Source of the DNA: SVTX01 sp045638125
GTDB taxonomy: Bacteria; Bacillota; Clostridia; Oscillospirales; CAG-272
Reading direction: 5' to 3'
Assembly: GCA_045638125.1 (NCBI GenBank)
Contig: JAZUAS010000112.1
Span: forward strand, 1 to 19,805
DNA length: 19,805 nucleotides
Every line of letters begins with the position of its first letter. Position 1 is the first letter of the stretch. The notes under the pieces are model-generated. The model was not told the origin of the DNA, ran no database searches, and saw only the letters and a list, made by a program, of their open reading frames with translations. Made by a program: the position numbers and the translations under genes. Positions 7,927-15,289 of this stretch are shown here, piece after piece.

Positions 7927-8550
7927 ATGAAAAAAAGAATTTTAGCAGGTATTTTTGCTTTGGTTCTGGGTATATGCACGGTGCTTTCCTTGGCGTCTTG
8001 TCAGGAAAGCACTGCCCCCGAGCTTGACGACGTCAAGGAGCGACTTGTATATCTTATCGAGGAATCCAAGGAGCTTAACGTCATATTTTTCGGTAAGGGA
8101 TTGCCCGTTTACAGACGCGATAGCGCGATAGCCGATAGAAAGACCGTTTATATGAGCGATTCAATAAACGGATATGACCGTCTTAACGAAAATTCCGAGT
8201 ATATCTCAATAGAAGCGATAAAATACGCGGCAGAGGGGATATATTCAGAGGATTATATGTCTGCGGTCTACGAGGGAGCCTTTGACGGAATCCTTACGGG
8301 AAACACCGGAGCATATATTCGCTTTTACGATGACGGAAACTATCTTTATCAGAATACGAGCCTCTACGATTTCAAGATCAACGAGAGGATATACGATTAT
8401 TCCACTATGGAGATAGTCGCGCCCTCCAGCTCTGACTATATAAACGTAACCGTGGAGACCTATTCCTTGGGCGAGAGCAAGAGAAAAACGGTTACTCTTT
8501 CATTTACCTTTGAGGACGGTAACTGGTATCTTGACGCTCCCACTTATTAA
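7927..8550 (+). CDS. Small secreted lipoprotein of unknown function
   Basis: A 207-aa protein with a clear lipoprotein signal peptide: MKKR, a hydrophobic core (residues 5-21), and the lipobox LASC with the lipidated Cys at 25. The mature part is mostly soluble, rich in Asp/Glu/Tyr and beta-strand-like (for example VTVETYSLGESKRKTVTLSFTFEDGNWYLDAPTY at the end). The C-terminal strand pattern, ending in an aromatic DGNWYLD motif, resembles the small NTF2- or cystatin-like domains seen in Firmicutes lipoproteins, but I cannot assign a family. GGAG at 7916-7919 precedes the ATG. It begins 38 bases after gyrA, so it may share that transcript. No function is proposed. Confidence 0.85.
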   Translation: MKKRILAGIFALVLGICTVLSLASCQESTAPELDDVKERLVYLIEESKELNVIFFGKGLPVYRRDSAIADRKTVYMSDSINGYDRLNENSEYISIEAIKYAAEGIYSEDYMSAVYEGAFDGILTGNTGAYIRFYDDGNYLYQNTSLYDFKINERIYDYSTMEIVAPSSSDYINVTVETYSLGESKRKTVTLSFTFEDGNWYLDAPTY

Positions 8551-8602
8551 TGCAAAATACTTGAATAAAAAAACGCTTCTTTAATAAGGACGCTTACAAA
8601 TT

Positions 8603-8630
8603 TCGGCAGAGATGTTGTTTTCTCTGCCGA
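8603..8630. terminator. 10-bp perfect hairpin after the lipoprotein gene (weak terminator candidate)
   Basis: TCGGCAGAGA (8603-8612) and TCTCTGCCGA (8621-8630) form a perfect 10-bp stem around an 8-base loop, TGTTGTTT. Only TTTG follows, so termination would be weak. The loop overlaps the possible -35 of the downstream transposase promoter. Confidence 0.45.
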
Positions 8631-8643
8631 TTTGTGATATAAT
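8615..8643 (+). promoter_or_regulatory. Possible promoter for the RAYT transposase gene (extended -10)
   Basis: TATAAT at 8638-8643 is preceded by TGA (8635-8637), giving an extended -10. TTGTTT at 8615-8620 is a poor -35 at exactly 17 bases. The same TGTGATATAAT string occurs in the promoter at 18689-18717. The -35 lies in the loop of the 8603-8630 hairpin. Confidence 0.55.
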
Positions 8644-8659
8644 GATGTGGGTGATACAA

Positions 8660-9187
8660 ATGGATAAAGAAAAAGAATTACCGCAAAGAAAAAGATTGCG
8701 ATTAAAGAATTTTGATTACAGCTCTCCCGGAGCATATTTTGTAACGGTATGCACACATAACAGAAAATGCATATTATCCCGTGTCGTAGGGGCGATTCAC
8801 GAATCGCCCGAAATACAATTAACTGAATATGGCAAAATCGTAGACAGATTGATTAATACCATTTCTCCGCAATCTTTGGCAACAATAGACAGATACGTTA
8901 TTATGCCGAATCATATACACCTTATTATTGTGATTGCTGATAGCGAGGAATTGCGGGCGATTCGTGAATCGCCCCTACGAGGTCGTTCGGTTATTTCGAA
9001 AATAATAGGATATATTAAGATGAACGCTTCAAAAGAAATCCATAACAGATACGGAAACGATACTGTATGGCAACGGGGATTTCACGATCACGTTATTCGC
9101 AACCGAGGCGATTATGAAAAAATATCCAAGTATATTTACGAAAATCCGATTGTTTGGCAATCTGATTGCTTTTATACAGAAGAATAG
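8660..9187 (+). CDS. REP-associated tyrosine transposase (RAYT, Y1_Tnp/HUH family)
   Basis: A 175-aa single-strand transposase of the IS200/IS605-like Y1 superfamily that is usually domesticated to move REP palindromes. It has the opening FDYSSPGAYFVTVCTHNRK, the metal-binding HUH motif MPNHIHLIIV (H85, H87), IIGYIK, VWQRGF-DHVIRN, and KYIYENP near the end. Y158 there aligns with the catalytic Tyr of characterised RAYTs. I chose the ATG at 8660 because the product then starts MDKEKELPQRKRLRLKNFDY. An upstream ATG at 8612 lies in a hairpin arm. Two inverted copies of a 27-base REP-like element sit inside the gene, in frame, at 8784-8810 and 8954-8980. They add GAIHESPE and RAIRESPLR to the protein. 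The gene looks intact and probably active, though activity is not shown. Confidence 0.92.
   Translation: MDKEKELPQRKRLRLKNFDYSSPGAYFVTVCTHNRKCILSRVVGAIHESPEIQLTEYGKIVDRLINTISPQSLATIDRYVIMPNHIHLIIVIADSEELRAIRESPLRGRSVISKIIGYIKMNASKEIHNRYGNDTVWQRGFHDHVIRNRGDYEKISKYIYENPIVWQSDCFYTEE
8784..8810 (+). repeat. REP-like palindrome, copy 1, inside the transposase gene
   Basis: The core GGGCGATTCACGAATCGCCC (8790-8809) is a perfect 9-bp stem with a 2-base centre, preceded by TCGTAG. The whole 27 bases match the reverse complement of 8954-8980 exactly. It is read in frame as GAIHESPE. Confidence 0.92.
8954..8980 (-). repeat. REP-like palindrome, copy 2 (inverted), inside the transposase gene
   Basis: The core GGGCGATTCGTGAATCGCCC (8955-8974) is followed by CTACGA. 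This is the exact inverted copy of 8784-8810, 143 bases away, giving a BIME-like pair. It is read in frame as RAIRESPLR. Confidence 0.92.
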
Positions 9188-9272
9188 GGGCATGGGCTTT
9201 GTCCTGTACCTTTTTAAAACAAAGGCGAAACAGGCAATAACTGCGGAATCCATTTGATAGGGAGAAATGTGT

Positions 9273-9767
9273 ATGCAACATAAAAAACAAAGAGGGCAAA
9301 AACGAAAATTAAAAGCATTATGTAATGACATAAATCAAATAAATCCTTTTCAAAATATGGACTATCAATACGAACATTTTCATGTTCCATGCAGCCAGTT
9401 TATATCATCGCCTAAAACGAGTAGCAAAATTAAAACTGCTTTCTGTAAGGCTTGGTTGGATAAAACTGCTGAAATAGCAAACAAAAAGCCTTCTGAATTG
9501 TCTTTTTGCAAAGTAGTAGCAGTTATTGATGAGTCCGATTTTTGGAACTCACAAATTATAATTTTCTATGATAAAAACTACTACAAATCCTTTTGGTTAA
9601 GAGAATCAACCGAGCAAACTTGGAAACCACTCAATAAACAAGATAGGTCATTTATTATAGAACGACATATTGAATCCAATCTTGAAGAAAAAGGTTATTG
9701 TGAAATAATTATTGATTCAAATTTTACTTATAAGACAATATTATGGTTTTATGGAGATATTATTTGA
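9273..9767 (+). CDS. DUF3916 domain-containing protein
   Basis: A 164-aa soluble protein. The block order fits the DUF3916 family of Bacillus and Clostridia: a basic KRKLKAL start, HFHVPCSQFISSPKTSSKIK, a helix ending in KKPSELSFCKVVAVI, then DFWNSQIIIFYDKNYYKSFWLR and a C-terminal W-F strand (TILWFYGDII). The family has no known function. It is often met beside phage, toxin or mobile genes, so a defence or immunity role is only a guess. The ATG at 9273 is preferred over 9267 because GGGAG (9260-9264) is 8 bases before it but only 2 before the other. The gene is clearly more AT-rich than its neighbours, with Lys/Ile/Asn-rich codons, suggesting transfer together with the transposase upstream. 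A strong terminator closes it. Confidence 0.8.
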   Translation: MQHKKQRGQKRKLKALCNDINQINPFQNMDYQYEHFHVPCSQFISSPKTSSKIKTAFCKAWLDKTAEIANKKPSELSFCKVVAVIDESDFWNSQIIIFYDKNYYKSFWLRESTEQTWKPLNKQDRSFIIERHIESNLEEKGYCEIIIDSNFTYKTILWFYGDII

Positions 9768-9776
9768 GTACATATA

Positions 9777-9825
9777 AATTAACCCCGACAGATTTTAAAA
9801 ATCTATCGGGGTTAATTATTTTTTT
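9777..9825 (+). terminator. Intrinsic terminator of the DUF3916 gene
   Basis: A 20-bp stem with one C-A mismatch is formed by AATTAACCCCGACAGATTTT (9777-9796) and 9798-9817. It is followed by ATTATTTTTTT. It lies 10 bases after the stop. It could also serve the convergent - strand gene, though the T-run on that side is weak. Confidence 0.92.
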
Positions 9826-9923
9826 GCGGTGGGAGCAAGCCCCGCCATACGAGCGACTGAATTGTGATTTCTTCGACAAGAACTTCACGCATTCTAAACG
9901 AATCGTTTTTGTTTTTATAAATC
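9826..9923. other. 98-base gap between convergent genes with a REP-like GC-rich motif
   Basis: The left part, GCGGTGGGAGCAAGCCCCGC (9826-9845) and then CATACGA, is GC-rich and imperfectly palindromic, with GCGG paired to CCGC. Read on the - strand it starts TCGTATGGCGGGGC, which resembles the TCGTAGGGGC start of the REP-like copies in the transposase. The rest shows nothing I can name. Confidence 0.35.
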
Positions 9924-10448
9924 TTATTTTCCAAACTTTGAGAGAGCCTGCAAAAATTCCTCGTCGTAGGAAAGGATAATTGAATAGTCCTCGCCGTCGA
10001 GAGTGGAGATGATCTCGATCTGTTGACTTGCGGCAAAACACGTGTCGTAGGTGTAGCGCTTTTTGTTTTTTCGATCGGACTTGATCTGCTTTCTGTTGTT
10101 GGGGTCTATTACGCGGACACCCGTGATCTCGCTCAGCTCGATGTGGCAGACCTTGATCTGTCTTTTGCCCTTTGCCTCGGTAATGATAAGATCGTACTGG
10201 CGAGAGAGATCGTCGTCATCGGCAACGTGGGTGTTCGGCTCTATTGCATACGTGTACTCGCGGAGCAGATACGCTGAAGCGATATAGATAGAGGCGGCTA
10301 TAAGGGCGATAGAGATCAGCTGCGCCGCGGCAGGGTATGCTACAAATCCGTTACCCGCAAGAATAAAGAGCGCCGCGCCGCAGATAAGGCAGAGCAGAGC
10401 CGAGACCTTCGCGGAGGTGTTTTTATGCTTTATTACTTTTTTGAACAT
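9924..10448 (-). CDS. Two-TM membrane protein of unknown function
   Basis: A 174-aa protein with a basic N-terminus (MFKKVIKHKN), two membrane segments at about residues 13-31 and 38-62, and a cytoplasmic-type domain of about 110 residues. That domain has alternating strands (YDLIITEAKGKRQIKVCHIELSEITGVRV and, later, CFAASQQIEIISTLDGEDYSIILSYDEEFLQAL). The order of two helices then a strand-rich domain resembles bacterial PH-like membrane proteins, but this is only a shape resemblance. The start lies 2 bases after the stop of the CCA-adding enzyme, with its AAAGGAA site inside that gene, so the two are almost certainly co-transcribed and translationally coupled. No function is assigned. Confidence 0.8.
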   Translation of the reverse strand: MFKKVIKHKNTSAKVSALLCLICGAALFILAGNGFVAYPAAAQLISIALIAASIYIASAYLLREYTYAIEPNTHVADDDDLSRQYDLIITEAKGKRQIKVCHIELSEITGVRVIDPNNRKQIKSDRKNKKRYTYDTCFAASQQIEIISTLDGEDYSIILSYDEEFLQALSKFGK

Positions 10449-10450
10449 AT

Positions 10451-11635
10451 TTATTCCTTTCGGGCATCCTGCGACAGAGCCAGCTGTATAAGGGTTTCTT
10501 TTTTGTTAAGAGAGGGGTTCTCTATGACCGAGAGCAGAAGCGAGAACATTATCTTTCCCAGAGATCTCTGTTCAACGCCTGCCGAGATAAGATCATTTCC
10601 GTCCACTGCAAGATCGCGAATTGTTACGGGACGAGCATTTGCGCTTTCCTCACATATTGTCGCGGCAAGATTCGAGTCGGATCTCAAAAGAGCGGCATCA
10701 GACGCGATAGAGCCGTATTTTGACAGCATCAGACGGGCGGTTGCGTCGGTTTTCAAAAATTTTGAGAGAGTTTCGGAGTAAAGCGCGTCGTCAGAGAGCA
10801 GCTTTACCTCTCTTGTCACCTCGCCCGAAAGCTTCATGGGAGAGAGGTCGGGAACATCATTGAATAATGCCGCAAGACGTGTGGAAAACCTTTTGGGGAG
10901 AGATGCGAGCTCAACTCTTGGGGATACGATGTCGGGATGGATATATTTCGCAAGATCCATTTCAAGGAGCAGGAAAATGCCTCGGTCCGCGTATGGAGAA
11001 AGCAGAATTTTTTGAAGCTCAACGCTCTTTCTCTCGGCGGAAATGTCGGAAAGTCGTCTGCCAAGCTTTACGGCGGCTTTTTTAGTCTCATCCTCTATGC
11101 AGAAATCAAGCACGGTGGCAAATCTTACCGCTCGCAAAATTCTCAATGCGTCCTCGCAAAAGCGCCTTTCGGGGTCGCCAACTGCTCGGATCATCCTTTT
11201 TTCGATGTCCTCTCGTCCGCCGAAAATGTCGACTATCCCGCCGCTTTTGGAGAGTGGATCTCCTGCCATTGCGTTAACAGTAAAATCTCGGCGGCGCAGG
11301 TCCTCGCAAATATCCGAGGTAAAGGTCACCTTGTCGGGGTGACGGGAATCGGTATAGCTGCCGTCGATGCGAAACGTGGTGCATTCATACGTCTCATCGC
11401 CCAAAAGGAGAGTTACCGTACCGTGTTTAAGTCCTGTGGGGATAGTTCTCACCCCTGCCGCGTCGAATATTTCAAGCATTTTTTCGGGAGAGCAATCTGT
11501 GGTCATATCCCAGTCGTTGGGAACGCGACCCATAATAACGTCTCGAATGCAACCGCCAACGGCATAGGCTTTATTGCCGTTTTCGGCTAATATGTTTGCA
11601 ATCTTTACTACGTTTTCGGGATATTTTAAGATCAT
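10451..11635 (-). CDS. cca: CCA-adding tRNA nucleotidyltransferase (class II)
   Basis: It adds or repairs the CCA end of tRNAs, or one half of that job, in the cytoplasm. The protein is 394 aa. The nucleotidyltransferase head has GGCIRD (27-32), the catalytic pair in NDWDMTTD (D41, D43), and RRRDFTVNAMA (114-124), followed by the neck motif EDALRILRAVRFA. The C-terminal half is helical and diverged, and no HD phosphohydrolase domain is evident. Some Clostridia split CC- and A-adding between two enzymes. I cannot tell from this gene alone which is the case here. GGAGAG precedes the ATG at a spacing of about 8 bases. It is the middle gene of an apparent three-gene - strand operon. Confidence 0.95.
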   Translation of the reverse strand: MILKYPENVVKIANILAENGNKAYAVGGCIRDVIMGRVPNDWDMTTDCSPEKMLEIFDAAGVRTIPTGLKHGTVTLLLGDETYECTTFRIDGSYTDSRHPDKVTFTSDICEDLRRRDFTVNAMAGDPLSKSGGIVDIFGGREDIEKRMIRAVGDPERRFCEDALRILRAVRFATVLDFCIEDETKKAAVKLGRRLSDISAERKSVELQKILLSPYADRGIFLLLEMDLAKYIHPDIVSPRVELASLPKRFSTRLAALFNDVPDLSPMKLSGEVTREVKLLSDDALYSETLSKFLKTDATARLMLSKYGSIASDAALLRSDSNLAATICEESANARPVTIRDLAVDGNDLISAGVEQRSLGKIMFSLLLSVIENPSLNKKETLIQLALSQDARKE

Positions 11636-11674
11636 ATTCGGCGCTCTCCTTTCTTTTTTATTTGTTGCTCGAAT

Positions 11675-12751
11675 TTAATCAAGATCGTAGCTGTAAATAT
11701 GTATTCCGTGGGTGAAGTTGCCAAAGATGTACTTTTGGCAAGCAGATTCAAAGAGAACGTAAAGCTTTCCGTCCTTGACGAATATCTCCTCGCTCATAGG
11801 AGCCGCCTGAACGTCCTTTGTAAGAGCGTCTGCGTCAAGGAAGTAGACGGGAACGTCCTCTCCGTTTACCGAAAGAGCCGCATCGGGAGCATTTTTTGTC
11901 ACGTCACTGTAAAAACGGAGATGAGAGGGGGTGACACTGTATGAGCTCGAGAGCGCAAAGCCGTCGGGGGTTCTTGTAAAGCCTTGAACCTGGTCTGTCA
12001 CCGAAAGCAGAAGCTCGGGAGTGAAAATAGCAGTTTCGCCGTCCTGCTCGTAGGCGATACCGTACTCGGAGGTTGCGTCAAGCTTGTAGGCGCAGACAAG
12101 CGCGGAATTTGTGCCGCCCGAAACCTCAAATTTATGGGTGTCCTTGGTGGGGTATTTCTCGGGATCGTGGAATTCTCCTACCCAGAGGTAATTTTCGTCG
12201 GCAAAGCAGAAAGCCGAGCGGCTCTCGGGCTGAAAGCTTGTCTCAAGAGTTACTTTTTCTCCATCAAGCAATGATTTTGCTATAACCTCGTCAAGAGAAA
12301 TTACCCAAACGCAGTTGTCGTCGCCATCGCCGTCGTTAGCCAGCCAAATCAATTCGTCAAATGCCGTAATGCCGCCGGTGTGTCCGGTGTAGGGAGTTCC
12401 GTCAGCGGCATAAAGCTCGACGTATCCGGTAGCGTACGATGAGTCGGATAGTTGTCTGGTGACGTAAATGCGGCTTGCGCTTACTCCGTCCGTCATATAT
12501 CCGCACTGAAGATATATTGTGTCTCCGTCTTCCTCTTCAACGTACGCGTAGCCTTGGGGGACGAGACCTTCGTAAATGCCGGGGGTTACGTACTCGGCAT
12601 CAGCATTGAAGTAAAATTCGTTGAAAATAACGGGGGTGAGAGCGTGAGCGCCGATAAGTATCGTCAAGACAAGTGCTACTATGGCGCAAAGGGTTATCAG
12701 AAATATGATGAGCGCTTTTTTGAGGGGAGTGACCTTTTTCGTGTTCTCCAT
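11675..12751 (-). CDS. Membrane-anchored exported protein of unknown function (possible beta-propeller fold)
   Basis: A 358-aa protein with a basic start (MENTKKVTPLKK), one membrane helix (about residues 12-35, a signal anchor without a clear cleavage site), and a long acidic extracytoplasmic domain. That domain has repeated strand-turn patterns with W and DG turns (AFDELIWLANDGDGDDNCVWVI, FADENYLWVGEFHDP, FTRTPDGFALSSSYSV). The pattern suggests a beta-propeller or sialidase-like sheet fold, but this is only inferred. I chose the ATG at 12751, preceded by AAAGG about 10 bases upstream. Two upstream in-frame ATGs (12790, 12769) lack a ribosome binding site. A near-consensus promoter lies at 12828-12856. 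The 39-base gap to cca suggests one operon. Confidence 0.8.
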   Translation of the reverse strand: MENTKKVTPLKKALIIFLITLCAIVALVLTILIGAHALTPVIFNEFYFNADAEYVTPGIYEGLVPQGYAYVEEEDGDTIYLQCGYMTDGVSASRIYVTRQLSDSSYATGYVELYAADGTPYTGHTGGITAFDELIWLANDGDGDDNCVWVISLDEVIAKSLLDGEKVTLETSFQPESRSAFCFADENYLWVGEFHDPEKYPTKDTHKFEVSGGTNSALVCAYKLDATSEYGIAYEQDGETAIFTPELLLSVTDQVQGFTRTPDGFALSSSYSVTPSHLRFYSDVTKNAPDAALSVNGEDVPVYFLDADALTKDVQAAPMSEEIFVKDGKLYVLFESACQKYIFGNFTHGIHIYSYDLD

Positions 12752-12827
12752 AATCGTTAAACCTTTCATTTTTATATTTTTCTTAGACATAATATTGCTT
12801 TACAGTCACAATACGTCATCAACTATA

Positions 12828-12856
12828 ATTATACCTTTTTTTTACATATTTTTCAA
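12828..12856 (-). promoter_or_regulatory. Sigma-A-type promoter for the - strand operon
   Basis: Read on the - strand: TTGAAA (12856-12851), a 17-base spacer, then TATAAT (12833-12828). This predicts a start near 12821 and a leader of about 70 nt to the ATG at 12751. It is divergent from the promoter at 12927-12955. Confidence 0.82.
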
Positions 12857-12926
12857 TAGGATAATAAAATTTTGCCAAAATCAGTCAAATGCACAAATAA
12901 TAATCGGCTTTTTTGGACAAAAGGGC

Positions 12927-12955
12927 TTGATTTGAGAGGGAATAAGTGCTAAAAT
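12927..12955 (+). promoter_or_regulatory. Sigma-A-type promoter for the PHP-fumC-malic enzyme operon
   Basis: TTGATT (12927-12932), a 17-base spacer, then TAAAAT (12950-12955) preceded by TGC, an extended -10. This predicts a start near 12962, about 38 bases before the first gene. Confidence 0.75.
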
Positions 12956-12999
12956 ATAAAATAGGAATGTGTTTTTTTCTCACAGGAGGATATATATAA

Positions 13000-13896
13000 A
13001 TGTACGTTGATATGCTTGGAAAAACGAGGGCAAAGCTCGGACTTCATACTCATACCACAATCTCGGACGGACGCGCTACTCCCGAGGAGGCGGCAAGAAT
13101 ATACCTTGACGAGGGTTATGACGCTATCGCAATCACCGACCATTGGATATATGGCGAGGAGAGGGAGATAGAAGGACTCAAAATACTGTCGGGAGCCGAA
13201 TATGATATTGGCGGAAACGACGGCTCTTTTGCCGTGCATATCGTTGGTGTCGGTATGACCAGCGACCCCGAGATCCCTGCCGATTGGAAAAATATGCAGA
13301 AAACGGCATTTTCTAAGGCGGCAGAGGTTATAAAGAAGATCAAGCTTTATAACGGTATTGCTATCGCGGCTCACCCTGCCTGGAGTCTCAACACCCCCGA
13401 GCAGCTTATGACGCTTGGCGATTTTGACGCATCCGAGATATACAACGCGGTGTCCGAGTGCGGAATGAGCGACAGAGCCTATTCCGACGTTATTCTCGAT
13501 CAGCTTGCGACGGCAGGCAGAATTACCAATCTCGTTGCCGCAGACGATACCCATTATTATGATTGTGATGAATGTCGCGGCTGGATAATGGTCGAGTCGA
13601 CGGATATGGACACTCAAAGTCTTTTGAGAGCTATCAAAGCAGGTAGATTTTACGCAACTCAAGGCCCCGAGGTGCATATCGAAAAGATCGCGCCCGACAA
13701 AGTAAGGGTTGTCTGCTCACCCGTCAATAAAATAGCTTTTCAGAGCAACACCACTTGGGCGGCAGGCAGGATAATTCGCGAGGACGGTCTCATCGAAGCC
13801 GAATACACCAAGTACCCCACCGATCGCTTTGTAAGAGCCGAGGTGACAGACGCAAACGGCAAAAAGGCATGGACTAATTATCTCATTTTTGATTGA
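13000..13896 (+). CDS. PHP-domain metal-dependent phosphoesterase
   Basis: A 298-aa protein of the PHP (polymerase and histidinol phosphatase) superfamily. The metal-binding motifs are all present: LHTHTTISDG (H16, H18), AITDHW (D47, H48), the AHP motif with H125, and DDTHYYD (D182, H185). The first two thirds form the catalytic barrel. The last 60 residues (KVRVVCSPVNKIAFQSNTTW onward) look like a small beta domain, as in PHP proteins with a C-terminal add-on. The substrate is unknown; related enzymes act on phosphorylated nucleotides, RNA ends or sugar phosphates. AGGAGG at 12984-12989 fixes the ATG. It is the first gene of a five-gene run, 8 bases before fumC. Confidence 0.88.
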   Translation: MYVDMLGKTRAKLGLHTHTTISDGRATPEEAARIYLDEGYDAIAITDHWIYGEEREIEGLKILSGAEYDIGGNDGSFAVHIVGVGMTSDPEIPADWKNMQKTAFSKAAEVIKKIKLYNGIAIAAHPAWSLNTPEQLMTLGDFDASEIYNAVSECGMSDRAYSDVILDQLATAGRITNLVAADDTHYYDCDECRGWIMVESTDMDTQSLLRAIKAGRFYATQGPEVHIEKIAPDKVRVVCSPVNKIAFQSNTTWAAGRIIREDGLIEAEYTKYPTDRFVRAEVTDANGKKAWTNYLIFD

Positions 13897-13904
13897 AGGT
13901 CATT

Positions 13905-15278
13905 ATGGAAAATTACAGAACAGAACACGATTCAATGGGGGAAGTAAAAGTCCCCGCAGATAAATATTGGGGCGCGCAGACCGAACGAAGCCGCCAAAAT
14001 TTCAAGATCGGCGGAGAGATCATGCCCCGAGAGATAACCCACGCCTTTGGAATTCTCAAAAAGGCGGCGGCGCTGGCTAACAGAGAGTTAAGACCTGATA
14101 AAATGACCGAGGAAAAGCTCTCTGCTATCTCTGCGGCCTGCGACGAGATCATTTCGGGAAAGCTGGACGAGCATTTTCCTCTCGTAGTTTGGCAGACTGG
14201 AAGCGGCACGCAGTCCAATATGAACGCAAACGAGGTTATTGCAAACCGAGGAAACGAGATCGCAGGCAAAAATCTGCTTCATCCCAACGACGACGTTAAT
14301 ATGTCCCAGTCCTCAAACGATACGTTTCCCACAGCTATGCATATCGCGGCGGTCATGTCGATAGAACAGAGCCTTATGCCCGAGGTTGAAAATATTTGCG
14401 CTACCTTCAAGCGTATCGAATCCGAAACCATCGATGTAATTAAGATCGGGAGAACCCACCTTCAGGATGCTACGCCCATACTTTTCTCTCAGGAGGTAAG
14501 CGGTTGGCGAGCTTCACTTGAAAAGGATCTGGAGATGATCTGTGATGCCGTCGAGCATCTCCGTCCTCTTGCCTTGGGAGGCACTGCCGTAGGAACGGGG
14601 CTGAATGCTCCCACAGGCTTTGACGGTGTTGTTGCGAAGGAGATAAGCGATCTTTGCGGAACGCCCTTTAAGTCGGCAGAGAATAAATTTCACGCGCTCA
14701 CAAGCAAGGGCGAGCTTGCCATGGCTCACGGAGCTCTCAAGGCTCTTGCATCTGATCTTTGGAAGATTGCAAACGATATTCGTTGGCTGGCTTCTGGCCC
14801 CAGATGCGGTCTTGGCGAGATAAGCATACCCGAAAACGAGCCCGGCTCGTCAATTATGCCGGGAAAGGTCAATCCCACCCAATGCGAGGCTATGACTATG
14901 GTCTGCCTGCAGGTAATGGCAAACGACACGGCGATCGGTCTTGCGGCATCTCAGGGCAACTTTGAGCTTAACGTGTTTATGCCGGTGCTGATATATAATT
15001 TCTTGCAGTCGGTCAGACTTTTGTCAGACGCTATAAGATCTTTCAACGAAAACTGCGCCTCGGGCATCAAGGTAAACGGGGAGAAGATGAAAGAAAATCT
15101 TGACCGCTCGCTTATGTTGGTCACGGCACTGAATCCCTATATTGGATATGAAAACAGCGCAAAGGTTGCAAAGCTGGCGTATGTCGAGAATATCACACTC
15201 CGTGAGGCATGCCTTAAGCTGGGATTTTTGACGGCAGAAAAATTCGACGAGGTTTTCAAGCCCGAAAAAATGGTTTAA
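13905..15278 (+). CDS. fumC: Class II fumarate hydratase (fumarase C)
   Basis: It interconverts fumarate and L-malate in the cytoplasm without an iron-sulfur cluster. The protein is 457 aa, the usual size. Family motifs are TGSGTQSN (98-105), HPNDDVNMSQSSNDTFPT, GRTHLQDATP with the catalytic His, and the mobile signature loop GSSIMPGKVNP (314-324). The ATG at 13905 has GAAGG at 13895-13899. An in-frame TTG at 13893 lies just before the upstream stop codon and is rejected. The oxygen-stable class II type is notable in what looks like a strict anaerobe, where class I Fe-S fumarases are common. It sits 11 bases before malic enzyme, so malate would pass straight to the next product. Confidence 0.97.
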   Translation: MENYRTEHDSMGEVKVPADKYWGAQTERSRQNFKIGGEIMPREITHAFGILKKAAALANRELRPDKMTEEKLSAISAACDEIISGKLDEHFPLVVWQTGSGTQSNMNANEVIANRGNEIAGKNLLHPNDDVNMSQSSNDTFPTAMHIAAVMSIEQSLMPEVENICATFKRIESETIDVIKIGRTHLQDATPILFSQEVSGWRASLEKDLEMICDAVEHLRPLALGGTAVGTGLNAPTGFDGVVAKEISDLCGTPFKSAENKFHALTSKGELAMAHGALKALASDLWKIANDIRWLASGPRCGLGEISIPENEPGSSIMPGKVNPTQCEAMTMVCLQVMANDTAIGLAASQGNFELNVFMPVLIYNFLQSVRLLSDAIRSFNENCASGIKVNGEKMKENLDRSLMLVTALNPYIGYENSAKVAKLAYVENITLREACLKLGFLTAEKFDEVFKPEKMV

Positions 15279-15289
15279 AGGAAGAAAAA

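Noticed and set aside
8784..8980. CRISPR array or insertion sequence ends suggested by the repeated 27-base element
   Set aside because: Only two copies, in inverted orientation, each palindromic and in frame inside a RAYT gene; this fits a REP pair, not a CRISPR or IS terminal repeat.
9201..9233. Imperfect hairpin CCTG..CCTTT..AAAGG..CAGG after the transposase as a terminator
   Set aside because: The stem is interrupted and not followed by a T-run.
10937..11590. 217-codon open frame on the + strand opposite cca
   Set aside because: The cca gene on the other strand has all its catalytic motifs; this frame has none and no ribosome binding site.
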